In this document: piece after piece, positions 45,872 to 54,292 of the stretch
Layout of the letters: each line of letters starts with the position of its first letter
How positions within the stretch are numbered: position 1 is the first letter of the stretch
Origin: Aulosira sp. FACHB-615
GTDB taxonomy: Bacteria > Cyanobacteriota > Cyanobacteriia > Cyanobacteriales > Nostocaceae
Direction of reading: 5' to 3'
DNA: 64,000 bases
Assembly (NCBI RefSeq): GCF_014698045.1
Contig: NZ_JACJSE010000010.1
Span: 1-64,000 of the forward strand
The notes under the pieces: generated by a model
What the model was told of the DNA's origin: nothing
Seen by the model: only the letters and a program-made list of their open reading frames with translations
Database searches by the model: none
Program-made: the position numbers and the translations under genes

Positions 45872-46183
45872 ATGGCAGCTATAGCGTTGAGCGTATCTAC
45901 CGTTAAACCTTTGGGCGATCGCGTGTTTATCAAAATTAGTGAGTCCGAAGAAAAGACTGCGGGTGGTATTCTTTTGCCTGATAGTGCTAAAGAAAAACCG
46001 CAGGTAGGTGAAATTGTCGCTGTCGGCCCTGGTAAACGCAACGATGACGGAACCTATCAAACTATTGATATTAAAATTGGCGATAAAGTGCTGTTCTCTA
46101 AATACGCTGGCACTGATATCAAGCTAGGTATAGAAGAGTATGTCCTGTTGTCAGAAAAGGATATTTTGGCAATTGTGTCATAG
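45872..46183 (+). CDS. groES: co-chaperonin GroES (Cpn10)
   Basis: 103 residues with the GroES core KPLGDRVFIKISESEEKTAGGILLPDSAKEKP (mobile loop EKTAGGILLP) and the roof/rim segments VVAVGPGK-type and KVLFSKYAGTDIK. GGAG precedes the ATG at normal spacing. groEL follows after 77 bp, the standard operon order. It caps the chaperonin ring during folding in the cytoplasm. Confidence 0.97.
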   Translation: MAAIALSVSTVKPLGDRVFIKISESEEKTAGGILLPDSAKEKPQVGEIVAVGPGKRNDDGTYQTIDIKIGDKVLFSKYAGTDIKLGIEEYVLLSEKDILAIVS

Positions 46184-46260
46184 GCGATCGCCATTCATTA
46201 TTCATCATTCCTAAATAGCCAATCATCAACCTACACAATCTAAAAAGGACTGAAATTACT

Positions 46261-47901
46261 ATGGCTAAACGCATCATTTACAACGAAAATGCTCGTCGTG
46301 CCTTGGAAAGAGGTATTGATATTCTGGCAGAAGCGGTAGCAGTTACCCTCGGCCCCAAAGGTCGTAACGTTGTTTTAGAAAAGAAGTTTGGCGCACCTCA
46401 AATTGTGAATGATGGAGTCACCATCGCTAAAGAAATTGAATTAGAAGATCATGTGGAAAACACAGGCGTGGCTCTAATTCGTCAAGCTGCTTCTAAAACT
46501 AACGATGCGGCGGGAGACGGCACAACCACAGCAACAGTATTAGCTCACGCCATTGTCAAAGAAGGCTTGCGAAACGTTGCGGCTGGTGCAAATGCCATTC
46601 AACTCAAGCGTGGTATTGACAAAGCCACAGGTTTTCTAGTCGATAAGATTAAAGAACACGCTCGTCCTGTGGAAGACTCCAAAGCGATCGCTCAGGTTGC
46701 AGCGATCTCTGCGGGTAATGATGAAGTCGTCGGTGCTTTAATTGCCGAAGCCTTAGATAAAGTTGGTCGTGAAGGCGTAGTATCTCTAGAAGAAGGTAAA
46801 TCAGTCACCACCGAACTGGAAGTTACAGAAGGCTTGAACTTCGACAAGGGTTATATTTCTCCCTATTTTGCGACTGATGCAGAACGGTTAGAAGCAGTCC
46901 TAGATGAGCCTTTCTTGCTGTTAACTGATAAGAAAATCACATTGGTACAAGACCTAGTACCGATTCTGGAACAAGTCGCACGTCAAGGCAGACCCTTAGT
47001 AATTATTGCCGAAGATATTGAAAAAGAAGCTCTGGCAACCTTAGTTGTCAACCGTTTGCGGGGTGTGTTGAATGTTGCGGCTGTCAAAGCACCTGGATTT
47101 GGCGATCGCCGTAAAGCTATCCTCGAAGATATTGCTATTCTCACAGGTGGACAGTTAATTACCGAAGATGCTGGTTTGAGACTTGATGCTACCAAGCTCG
47201 ACCAACTCGGTAAAGCCCGCCGCATCACCATCACCAAAGACAGCACCACCCTCGTAGCAGAAGGTAACGAGCAAGCTGTCAAGGCAAGAGTAGAACAAAT
47301 CCGCCGCCAAATCGAAGAAACTGAGTCTTCCTACGACAAAGAAAAACTCCAAGAACGTCTGGCGAAATTAGCCGGTGGGGTTGCAGTGGTGAAAGTCGGT
47401 GCAGCCACAGAAACCGAACTCAAAGACCGCAAACTACGCCTAGAAGATGCCATCAACGCTACCAGAGCAGCTGTTGAAGAAGGTATTGTTCCTGGTGGTG
47501 GTACAACACTGGCACATTTGGCTCCTGAGTTAGAAACCTGGGCGAAGGCTAACTTAGTAGATGAAGAATTAATCGGTGCGTTAATTGTCTCTCGCGCTTT
47601 GGCTGCACCTCTCAAACGAATTGCGGAAAATGCCGGCCAAAATGGTGCGGTGATTGCAGAACGAGTCAAAGAGAAAGAATTCAATGTCGGTTACGACGCA
47701 ACAACCGGCGAATTCGTTGATTTGTTTGCGGCTGGAATTGTTGACCCCGCTAAGGTGACACGTTCCGCCATCCAAAATGCCGCGTCAATCGCAGGTATGG
47801 TATTGACTACCGAAGCAATTGTAGTTGACAAACCAGAACCAAAAGATGCCGCCCCTGCTGCTCCTGGTGGCGGCTTAGGCGGTGGCGACTTTGATTATTA
47901 A
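46261..47901 (+). CDS. groEL: chaperonin GroEL
   Basis: 546-residue Hsp60: KRIIYNENARRALERGIDIL, VTLGPKGRNVVLEKKFG, the ATP-binding GDGTTTATVLA, EGVVSLEEG, and a C-terminal tail PGGGLGGGDFDY without the classical GGM repeats. Second gene of the groESL operon. It folds newly made proteins; nitrogenase maturation needs GroEL in diazotrophs, which is of interest as a NifE homologue is next door. A strong terminator follows at 47939. Confidence 0.97.
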   Translation: MAKRIIYNENARRALERGIDILAEAVAVTLGPKGRNVVLEKKFGAPQIVNDGVTIAKEIELEDHVENTGVALIRQAASKTNDAAGDGTTTATVLAHAIVKEGLRNVAAGANAIQLKRGIDKATGFLVDKIKEHARPVEDSKAIAQVAAISAGNDEVVGALIAEALDKVGREGVVSLEEGKSVTTELEVTEGLNFDKGYISPYFATDAERLEAVLDEPFLLLTDKKITLVQDLVPILEQVARQGRPLVIIAEDIEKEALATLVVNRLRGVLNVAAVKAPGFGDRRKAILEDIAILTGGQLITEDAGLRLDATKLDQLGKARRITITKDSTTLVAEGNEQAVKARVEQIRRQIEETESSYDKEKLQERLAKLAGGVAVVKVGAATETELKDRKLRLEDAINATRAAVEEGIVPGGGTTLAHLAPELETWAKANLVDEELIGALIVSRALAAPLKRIAENAGQNGAVIAERVKEKEFNVGYDATTGEFVDLFAAGIVDPAKVTRSAIQNAASIAGMVLTTEAIVVDKPEPKDAAPAAPGGGLGGGDFDY

Positions 47902-47938
47902 TAGATCGATAGGCACGAACTGTACTAGTTGATTGTAT

Positions 47939-47985
47939 TGGTCATTTGTCTTGTGTTATGACAAATGACCATTTACATTTTTATC
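47939..47985 (+). terminator. groESL terminator
   Basis: Perfect 12-bp stem TGGTCATTTGTC / GACAAATGACCA (47939-47950, 47960-47971), 9-nt loop, then T-rich sequence. Confidence 0.85.
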
Positions 47986-48009
47986 AACCTAAATTAGCTT
48001 ACTTAGCAC

Positions 48010-49401
48010 TCAGTATTTGGCATAGCTGAATTTTTCATCCCAAGGCGCAGCTTTACTAATCTGCTCCCATATAGGACTATACAAAGCTTCATGCAATTCC
48101 CGTGCTAGTTCCACTAAACCCGTGTAACCTGCATAAGCGTGATGACGTTCATGGTTAATATCTAAGAAAGGAATCTGTGCTTTGAGTGCTGTATATTTAT
48201 TACCAGCTCCAGTAATCAAAACATCAGCCTTTGTTTGGTGTAATGCCTTTAATAATGCTTGGGGAGTTGTGTCTGACAAAACTATTCCATCTTCACCAAG
48301 ATATTGTTTAATTTTTACTTTCTCCTCGTCTGTTGTTTTGCCATCTGTAGCCGCAATAACTTCCATTCCCAAGTCTTTAGCTGCTAAAATCAACGACCAA
48401 CTTTTTACGCCGCCAGTAGAAAGAATAATCCGCTTACATTTTAAATCAGCAAGATATGGAGCTAAAGCAATATCCAAAGCAGCAGTTTCTTGAGCAATCA
48501 AATCTTCTGTTCGTTTTTGCAACTCATGAGCCACACAACTATCTTCTAAAGATAAACTCAATTTTGCTGCAATATTCCGCAAGCAATTGTTTAAGTTGGT
48601 TACGCCATAAAAAGATTCCTCAATATATGGAATCCCATAACTTTCTTGCATCGTTTGTGCCATTTGGATAGCTACATTGGAGCAAAGCACAACATTTAAT
48701 TTGACACGATGAGCATAACAAACTTCTTGATAACGAGCATCACCTGTGATTTTGGCAAGAACGCGAATCCCTAGTTTTTGGAATAATGGTAAAATATTCC
48801 AAGTTTCGCCAGCGACATTATAATCACCAACAATATTAATATCCAATGGTGTCGTAAATTCTGGCTCTGCTGTACCGATAACATAATTCAATAAAGTTTC
48901 GTTACCGATCCGATTTCCCAAATTCTTACTACCAAGAAATCCAGGTGCATTCACATAAATGACCGGAATATTAATTTGTTGTGTGGCCATTTTACAAACG
49001 CTATCAATATCATCCCCAATCAAAGCTGTCAGACAAGTAGCATAAACAAAAATAGCCGCAGGATGATAGTGTTGAGCAACATACAAAATAGCTTTGTACA
49101 GTTTCTTTTCTCCACCAAAAACGATATTACCCTCACTAAAATCAGTCGTAAAAGCAGTTTGGTAGAGTTGTGAGCCTGATGAAAGGCTACCATGAGTCGC
49201 CCAAGGATTATGAGTACAAGAAACAGCACCATGTACTAAATGCACAGCATCAGTAATAGCTCCGGTAGAAACCATTGCTCCATCAAAAGGGCAGTTTCCT
49301 TGAGTTGAACCTGGTTGTGGTGGTTTTGAGCAGGTGAGTTTTTTCTTACCTCTGAGTGTTTTTTGATTAGCTTTACAAGCTGTTTCTTGCGTAGTTTTCA
49401 T
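48010..49401 (-). CDS. orphan NifE-like nitrogenase cofactor scaffold protein
   Basis: This 463-residue nitrogenase component 1 family protein is closest by motif to NifE, the scaffold on which FeMo-co precursor matures: PGSTQGNCPFDGAMVST, LVHGAVSCTHNPW, IVFGGEKKLYKAI, YATCLTALIGDDIDSVC, GDARYQEV and YIEESFYGVTN. Cysteines 37, 62, 123 and 240 match the positions of the cluster-related cysteines of NifE, so it may be functional. The usual partner nifN is absent and no other nif gene is in the window. It lies between groESL and a divergent LLM monooxygenase gene. A VnfE-type or a specialised paralogue is possible; I cannot decide by eye. Confidence 0.82.
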   Translation of the reverse strand: MKTTQETACKANQKTLRGKKKLTCSKPPQPGSTQGNCPFDGAMVSTGAITDAVHLVHGAVSCTHNPWATHGSLSSGSQLYQTAFTTDFSEGNIVFGGEKKLYKAILYVAQHYHPAAIFVYATCLTALIGDDIDSVCKMATQQINIPVIYVNAPGFLGSKNLGNRIGNETLLNYVIGTAEPEFTTPLDINIVGDYNVAGETWNILPLFQKLGIRVLAKITGDARYQEVCYAHRVKLNVVLCSNVAIQMAQTMQESYGIPYIEESFYGVTNLNNCLRNIAAKLSLSLEDSCVAHELQKRTEDLIAQETAALDIALAPYLADLKCKRIILSTGGVKSWSLILAAKDLGMEVIAATDGKTTDEEKVKIKQYLGEDGIVLSDTTPQALLKALHQTKADVLITGAGNKYTALKAQIPFLDINHERHHAYAGYTGLVELARELHEALYSPIWEQISKAAPWDEKFSYAKY

Positions 49402-49443
49402 AGTTTTCTCATTCTGACTAGGAATACAAAATAGCTAAGATTA

Positions 49444-49590
49444 ATACCAATTCACAGAATTACTGATACAAATCACTTCCTCTGCTTCCGGTCACCGAGC
49501 GACTTGTAGCAAGTGTTCGCGCAGCGTCTCCATCAGGAGAAGTCGAGGCGCTGCTTGCCGATATGTATCATTTTTAAAGTGAAATGGTAT
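49444..49590. repeat. inverted-repeat element with a nested GC-rich palindrome
   Basis: Outer arms ATACCAATTCACAGAATTAC (left) and the inverse of aaagtgaaatggtat (right, ends 49590) bracket a GC-rich block (about 49490-49560, gcgcagcgtctccatcagga and gtcgaggcgctgc). It looks like one small repeat inserted into another. Confidence 0.65.
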
Positions 49591-50156
49591 GAAAAGTTAG
49601 AATCATGGTTTTCTACTTGTCTCTTTCTCCTCGTTATTTATTAGCTACTACACATCTTTATAGATGTTATTAAGCACAGTTGAACAGAACTAATTGGTAG
49701 TAAAAAGACAACAATTTACTTACAGATAAAACAGGTAAATTTTCTGACGCATCCTGTATTCTTAGTAAGACTTTTTAGAGTATTTTCCTATTCTACAAGC
49801 CACATCTTTCCTCCTCACTTCTAACAGATGTAACTAACTCAAATAGAAAATACTACCAGGGTAGAAAATTATTAGCTTACCTAAATATTAGTATAGCTAA
49901 GAATATTATTCTAAATTATTTTTTTGATATTTTTAAAGCAAAATTTAATTTATGAAAATCAGTATTTATGAGATATCCAACTTTTTTGATAAGCCGGAGA
50001 TATTTTTATTAACTAATGGTTTAAAAGAAATACTTGATTAAGTATTTAAACTTAACCAAGCCTACATTTTGGGTAATTATTAACTTTTTAAAACAATTTA
50101 TATAGGTATTTTTCCTAAACCTAAGAAAAACTCACATTTTCGCTATTATCGCCTTA

Positions 50157-50285
50157 TATAGGAATCCGATTTGATTTCTGAATCTAGTTGTGTAAGCAGG
50201 GAGTAGGGAATGGGGAGTAGGGAGTAGGAAAGAAGCCTGACCTGAGTTTACTGATTTTTTTCATAAATCAAATATTAGTCCTATA
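50157..50285. repeat. 129-bp element, TATAGGA family, reverse orientation
   Basis: Starts tataggaatccgatttgatt and ends aaatattagtcctata. It has the same 129-bp length as copies at 36306 and 57047, but the opposite orientation. It ends 37 bp before the LLM promoter -10 box. Confidence 0.88.
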
Positions 50286-50321
50286 TATCTATATAACACT
50301 AATTCTATCGATTAACCGGAT

Positions 50322-50327
50322 TATAAT
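50322..50327 (+). promoter_or_regulatory. -10 box of the LLM monooxygenase gene
   Basis: Consensus TATAAT 45 bp before the chosen ATG. A weak version of the sulfur-island site (AACAC-N16-CCGGA, 50295-50320) lies directly upstream of it. Confidence 0.45.
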
Positions 50328-50371
50328 GTAGAATTTTTTTGCAATCTGAAAATATATACACAATTTCAACT

Positions 50372-51568
50372 ATGATTCTTAGCCATCATCCTGGTTCAAT
50401 TGTCGGCTGGGACAGATTTGCGGCTCCAACGGATTTTGCTCTTAGCCCTCTTTCTCAAGCATTGAAACAACCTGTATTGCTGGGTTTATTTTTACCCATT
50501 CAGGCAGGAGGTTGGAGCGCATCTAGATTACCACGCACTACTGACTGGCAGTTTGAATATAACAAAGCACTGGTACTTAAGGCTGAGACATTAGGTTTTG
50601 ATTTGATATTTGCGCTGTCACAGTGGCTTCCCAAGGGTGGCTATGGAGGTGTTTTCAACGGAGAAGCTCTAGACTCGTTTATCACAACAGCTGCTCTGAC
50701 AAGCATCACCCAAAAAATTATGCTCATTTCTACTATTCATGTGTTGTATGGGCCAATTCACCCGTTGCATTTAGCCAAATATGGTGCGACGTTAGACCAT
50801 ATATCAGGGGGTCGTTGGGGCATTAATATCGTAACCGGACATCGGGCTGTAGAACATGAGATGTTTGGTTGGAACCGCATTGAGCATGATCATCGCTATG
50901 AACTGGCGGCTGAGTTCTTAGAAGTGGTACAACGTCTGTGGAATGATGACGAGAACTTTTCTTTTGAAGGAAAGTCCACTTGGAAACTTGGTGGAGCCTT
51001 TGTCACACCCAAGCCGAAATATGGCCGCCCAGTGTTGGTGAATGCTACAGGTTCAGATGCAGGTATTTCTTTTGCGGCGCGTTACTCAGATATTGTATTT
51101 ATTACTAGTCCTGGAGGGTCAGATTTTGCTAGTGCGATCGCACTCTTACCAGCCCATACCCAAAGAGTGAAGCAAGCAGCGCGGGATATTGGGCGCGAAG
51201 TCCGCACACTTCTTAACCCTATGGTGATCAGTCGGGAAACTGAGCGCGAAACTTGGGACTACCACGATGCGATCGTTGCGTATGCTGATCCTGACGCACC
51301 TTTAGGCTTTAGCAGATTTGACAGTGATGCTCACGCTTGGAAGGGTCGTGTCGGTAAAGATGCACTGAAACGTCGGGCGATTGGTGGAAATATCGAAGTC
51401 ATTGGTACACCTGAACAGGTAGTTGAGCAGTTTATCCAGTTGAAGCAGGCTGGTATTGATGGCTTGCAATTGAGTTTTTATGACTTTAAAGAAGACCTGG
51501 AATTTTTTGGCGATCGCATTCTCCCTCTGATGAAGCAAGCCGGACTGAGATTATCATCTGAAGTCTGA
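50372..51568 (+). CDS. LLM-class FMN-dependent monooxygenase (SfnG/SsuD-like)
   Basis: About 398 residues of the bacterial luciferase-like family: VLLGLFLPIQAGGWSASRLP, KAETLGFDLIFALSQW, LISTIHVLYGPIHPLHLAKYGATLDHISGGRWGINIVTG, YELAAEFLEVVQRLW and IEVIGTPEQVVEQFIQLKQAGIDGLQLSF. The N-terminal GLFLPIQAGGWS pattern resembles dimethylsulfone monooxygenase SfnG and alkanesulfonate monooxygenase SsuD, which release sulfite or sulfinate using FMNH2. A separate flavin reductase would be needed, and none is adjacent. I start at ATG 50372; a TTG 11 codons upstream lies too close to the -10 box. Confidence 0.85.
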   Translation: MILSHHPGSIVGWDRFAAPTDFALSPLSQALKQPVLLGLFLPIQAGGWSASRLPRTTDWQFEYNKALVLKAETLGFDLIFALSQWLPKGGYGGVFNGEALDSFITTAALTSITQKIMLISTIHVLYGPIHPLHLAKYGATLDHISGGRWGINIVTGHRAVEHEMFGWNRIEHDHRYELAAEFLEVVQRLWNDDENFSFEGKSTWKLGGAFVTPKPKYGRPVLVNATGSDAGISFAARYSDIVFITSPGGSDFASAIALLPAHTQRVKQAARDIGREVRTLLNPMVISRETERETWDYHDAIVAYADPDAPLGFSRFDSDAHAWKGRVGKDALKRRAIGGNIEVIGTPEQVVEQFIQLKQAGIDGLQLSFYDFKEDLEFFGDRILPLMKQAGLRLSSEV

Positions 51569-51666
51569 AATACAGCCATTTCCCAATCTAAAATTCAAAA
51601 TCCAAACGACTTGGTGACTACTATCAAGGCAAAAACACAAAAAATTGCTAAATATCAACCACATAC

Positions 51667-51692
51667 TACGGTAAGTTTATCGGAATAGTGTA
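51667..51692. promoter_or_regulatory. sulfur-island operator candidate 4
   Basis: TACGGTAA-N10-ATAGTGTA: the left arm is identical to sites 1 and 2, the right arm diverged but with the same TACGG-N16-xTGTA spacing. Confidence 0.5.
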
Positions 51693-51786
51693 TGATATGT
51701 TTAGTTATACTCCCAATATCAAAATTTTCTGATGAGATATCAGCAAAATTCCATAGACAGCAGGGGAGTGTGAACATTACTCAACT

Positions 51787-51897
51787 AGGACTTACGCAGT
51801 GAGACGAAAAACCAAGGGTTTTGGGAAGGGTATAGGGGTGTATATGTCCAAAACCCTTACACCCAGTCTCCGCAGAAAATTTTTGTGCGTAAGTCCT
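51787..51897. repeat. 111-bp AGGACTTACGCA element, complete copy
   Basis: Perfect 12-bp ends AGGACTTACGCA (51787-51798) and TGCGTAAGTCCT (51886-51897), 28 bp before the TauD-like ATG. Any promoter from site 4 must read through it. Confidence 0.85.
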
Positions 51898-51925
51898 GTC
51901 AACATTCAAACTCTGGAGAATTTTC

Positions 51926-52888
51926 ATGGGCTACAAACATATAGAAGTCAAACAAGTAGCTGGTTTCATCGGTGCAGAAATCAACGGCGTAGACCTCAAA
52001 CGTCCTTTGTCTGATGAGCAAGTTAAAGAGATTCGCAAAGCCTTATTGAAATGGAAAGTATTGTTCTTTCGGAATCAAAATATTGATCATGCGGCTCAAG
52101 TCGAGTTTACATCTCGTTTTGGCGAAGTCACCTTTGCTCATCCTTTAGGAGAAGTTGAACCAGTACCAGGATTTCCCCAACTTAAACCTGTAGACCGGAA
52201 ACTATATGAAAGACAGTATGGTTTTCGCAGTGGAGGCCCTTGGCACACAGATGTAACAGCAGCAATTAACCCACCAGCCGCCTCTGTTTTACGTGCAGTT
52301 AATGTTCCTAGTTTTGGTGGCGATACCCAATGGAGTAATCTTGTAGCCGCCTATGAAGGACTATCAGCACCTATACGTGATTTAGCCGATACCTTAAAAG
52401 CGGAACATCGCTTCAATGGAGGTGGCTATCAACCTGAAAATGGCAAATTTGCCCAGCGAATTGCTGTTAACCCACTGGTTTCCATTCATCCAGTCGTCAG
52501 AGTTCATCCTGAAACTGGTGAACGTGCGTTGTTTGTAAACCCTGGCTTCACTTCACATATTGTTGGTGTATCACCACAAGAAAGTAAGTTGTTGTTAGAA
52601 CTATTCTTCAACCAAATCACCAAGCCAGCTTACACCACTCGCTTCCGTTGGAATAACGGTGATATCGCCTTTTGGGACAATCGCGCTACTGTGCATTTAG
52701 CTCCCCAAGATTTGGATCATTTGGATGTTGAACGTTTACTTTATCGGACAACTATTACTGGTGATGTTCCAGTAGGAGTTGATGGTTTCCGTTCAGAAGT
52801 CGTTCATGGTGAAGCCTTCAGTGCAGAAGTCCCCAACGTTCTCCAACAAAAAGCCGAGTCTAAAGAAGTAGAAGCAGTACTTTCTTAA
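51926..52888 (+). CDS. TauD/TfdA-family Fe(II)/2-oxoglutarate dioxygenase
   Basis: 320 residues. Iron triad: His107 and Asp109 in GGPWHTDVTA, and His257 in RATVHLAP; 2-oxoglutarate-binding Arg near 270-274 (ERLLYRTTI). Other conserved parts: GAEINGVDLKRPLSDEQ, VLFFRNQNIDHAAQ, GDTQWSNLVAAYEGL. The family includes taurine dioxygenase TauD and alkylsulfatase AtsK, both yielding sulfite, sulfate or aldehydes under sulfur starvation. The length and GGPWHTDVT motif favour AtsK/TauD over herbicide-type TfdA, but the substrate is open. ssuA-like lipoprotein gene follows. Confidence 0.9.
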   Translation: MGYKHIEVKQVAGFIGAEINGVDLKRPLSDEQVKEIRKALLKWKVLFFRNQNIDHAAQVEFTSRFGEVTFAHPLGEVEPVPGFPQLKPVDRKLYERQYGFRSGGPWHTDVTAAINPPAASVLRAVNVPSFGGDTQWSNLVAAYEGLSAPIRDLADTLKAEHRFNGGGYQPENGKFAQRIAVNPLVSIHPVVRVHPETGERALFVNPGFTSHIVGVSPQESKLLLELFFNQITKPAYTTRFRWNNGDIAFWDNRATVHLAPQDLDHLDVERLLYRTTITGDVPVGVDGFRSEVVHGEAFSAEVPNVLQQKAESKEVEAVLS

Positions 52889-52949
52889 AGGTGCTGATAC
52901 TATCAGCACTCACGTACAAAGGTTGTCTATTAAGAATGGTTGTAAGGGT

Positions 52950-52981
52950 TTCGCTGTGAGTTTCGACAAGCTCACAGTGAA
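52950..52981. repeat. palindromic repeat between the TauD-like and SsuA-like genes
   Basis: TTCGCTGTGAG-N10-CTCACAGTGAA, 10 of 11 pairs. There is no T-run after it, so more likely a dispersed palindrome than a terminator. Confidence 0.55.
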
Positions 52982-53052
52982 GCTCTGAAATCCCTATTAT
53001 TTATAACCTTTCACCTATTACATCTATAAGACTCAAAGTTGAGTCAAAAGTT

Positions 53053-54114
53053 ATGAAAAAAGTCCAAATTGGTAATTATGGAATATCCAGACGAGACTTA
53101 CTTTATGCTGTTTATGGGTTAGTTTCGTTTACGACTTTAGTCAGTTGTGGCCAAAACAACGCTAGTACCAGTAGTAGTAATGTCAGCACAACTAATGTTA
53201 AAAGTACAAGTAATAAAGTTGTGCGGATTGGCTATCAAGTTTCAGGAGATTTGACCCATGAAAAAGGTGCGATCGAAAAACGGCTAAATCCACAAGGAAT
53301 TAATGTTACTTGGTCTCAGTTTATCTCTGGGCCACCACTATTAGAAGCTTTAAATGTCGGTAGTATTGATTTGGGGCCAACAGGTGAAACACCACCAATT
53401 TTTGCTCAGGCTGCTGGCACAAATTTGATTTATTTAGTTAACACTCCACCCGGAACAGGAGAAGGTTCGGCAATTGTTGTATTAAAAGATTCGCCTATTC
53501 AAACATTGGCAGATATTAAAGGTAAAAAAATTGCTTATTCCAGAGGTACGGCTCAGACCTATTTTGTGGTGAAAGCATTAGAAAAAGCCGGACTAAAACT
53601 TAGTGATGTTGAATCTGTAAACTTACCAATTGCAGATGGACGTGCAGCATTTCTGAATAAGACAGTAGATGCTTTTGTAGAAGGCGATCCGAATCTGATT
53701 AAGCTTCAAAGAGAAGGTAGCATTCGGATTTTACGAAATGCCCAAGGAATTAATACACCAGGAAGTTATTACTTAGCATCTAGAAATTTTGCCACTAATA
53801 ATGCTGATTTGCTCAAAGCGATTTTAGAAGAATATTATCAAGTGGGTCAGTGGGCGAATAAAAATAGACGTGCAGCAGCCGAAATCCTGGCTCCCAAGGT
53901 CAAGACTGATGTAGATACTATGGAATTAGCACTGACCAGAAGAAAGTTTGATATGCGACCAATTACCGAAGAAGTAATCAATGCTCAACAAAAGATTGCT
54001 GACCTTTTATATCAACTAAAAGTTGTACCGAAACAAGTCAATATTAAAGAAGCCACATTAACGGCTCAAGAATATGCAGCAATTACACCTGATGCAGTGA
54101 GAAATAGAGCTTAA
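53053..54114 (+). CDS. sulfonate-type ABC transporter substrate-binding lipoprotein (SsuA-like)
   Basis: 353 residues. The N-terminus with ISRRDLLYAVYGLVS and a lipobox ending TTLVSC gives a lipoprotein anchored outside the inner membrane. The mature part fits SsuA/TauA: RIGYQVSGDLTHEKG, WSQFISGPPLLEALNVGSIDLGPTGETPPIFAQAAG, LADIKGKKIAYSRGTAQTYFVVKALEKAGL, and DAFVEGDPNLI. It would capture sulfonates or sulfate esters. The ATPase and permease (SsuB, SsuC) are not adjacent, so it must use components encoded elsewhere. It follows the TauD-like gene in the same direction. Confidence 0.9.
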   Translation: MKKVQIGNYGISRRDLLYAVYGLVSFTTLVSCGQNNASTSSSNVSTTNVKSTSNKVVRIGYQVSGDLTHEKGAIEKRLNPQGINVTWSQFISGPPLLEALNVGSIDLGPTGETPPIFAQAAGTNLIYLVNTPPGTGEGSAIVVLKDSPIQTLADIKGKKIAYSRGTAQTYFVVKALEKAGLKLSDVESVNLPIADGRAAFLNKTVDAFVEGDPNLIKLQREGSIRILRNAQGINTPGSYYLASRNFATNNADLLKAILEEYYQVGQWANKNRRAAAEILAPKVKTDVDTMELALTRRKFDMRPITEEVINAQQKIADLLYQLKVVPKQVNIKEATLTAQEYAAITPDAVRNRA

Positions 54115-54179
54115 TTTTAAATATTCTAAAATTTTGCTCTGTTTCTTGATCAAGATGTAATTTATCAGTAAAAAAAATC

Positions 54180-54262
54180 AAGGGATTAAGGAAGGGTGTA
54201 GGGGTTCAGGTGTTAAAAACCCTCACACCCATTCTTTACAGACAACATTTGTGCGGAAGTTT
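54180..54262. repeat. diverged AGGACTTACGCA-type element
   Basis: gggtgtaggggttcagg, aaccctcacaccc and a terminal tttgtgcggaagtttt match the inner and right parts of the family; the left terminus is lost. It lies between two convergent genes. Confidence 0.55.
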
Positions 54263-54292
54263 TGTCAATACATCTGTACAGAAACTACAAAG

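Larger units (their letters stand above)
49402..50371. other. divergent 970-bp intergenic region with nested repeats
   Basis: Contains elements at 49444-49590 and 50157-50285, a degraded palindrome at about 49968-50005 and a -10 box at 50322. No gene. The long AT-rich middle (49600-50150) may hold promoters of the NifE-like gene. Confidence 0.5.
51569..51925. other. intergenic region between the LLM and TauD-like genes
   Basis: Contains operator candidate 4 (51667-51692), a possible -10 (tatact near 51705) and a complete AGGACTTACGCA element (51787-51897) that separates them from the TauD-like gene. Confidence 0.5.

Noticed and set aside
47995..48015. CIRCE half site (ttagcactc) after groEL
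   Set aside because: It is the 3' coding end of the NifE-like gene and has no inverted partner at 9 bp.
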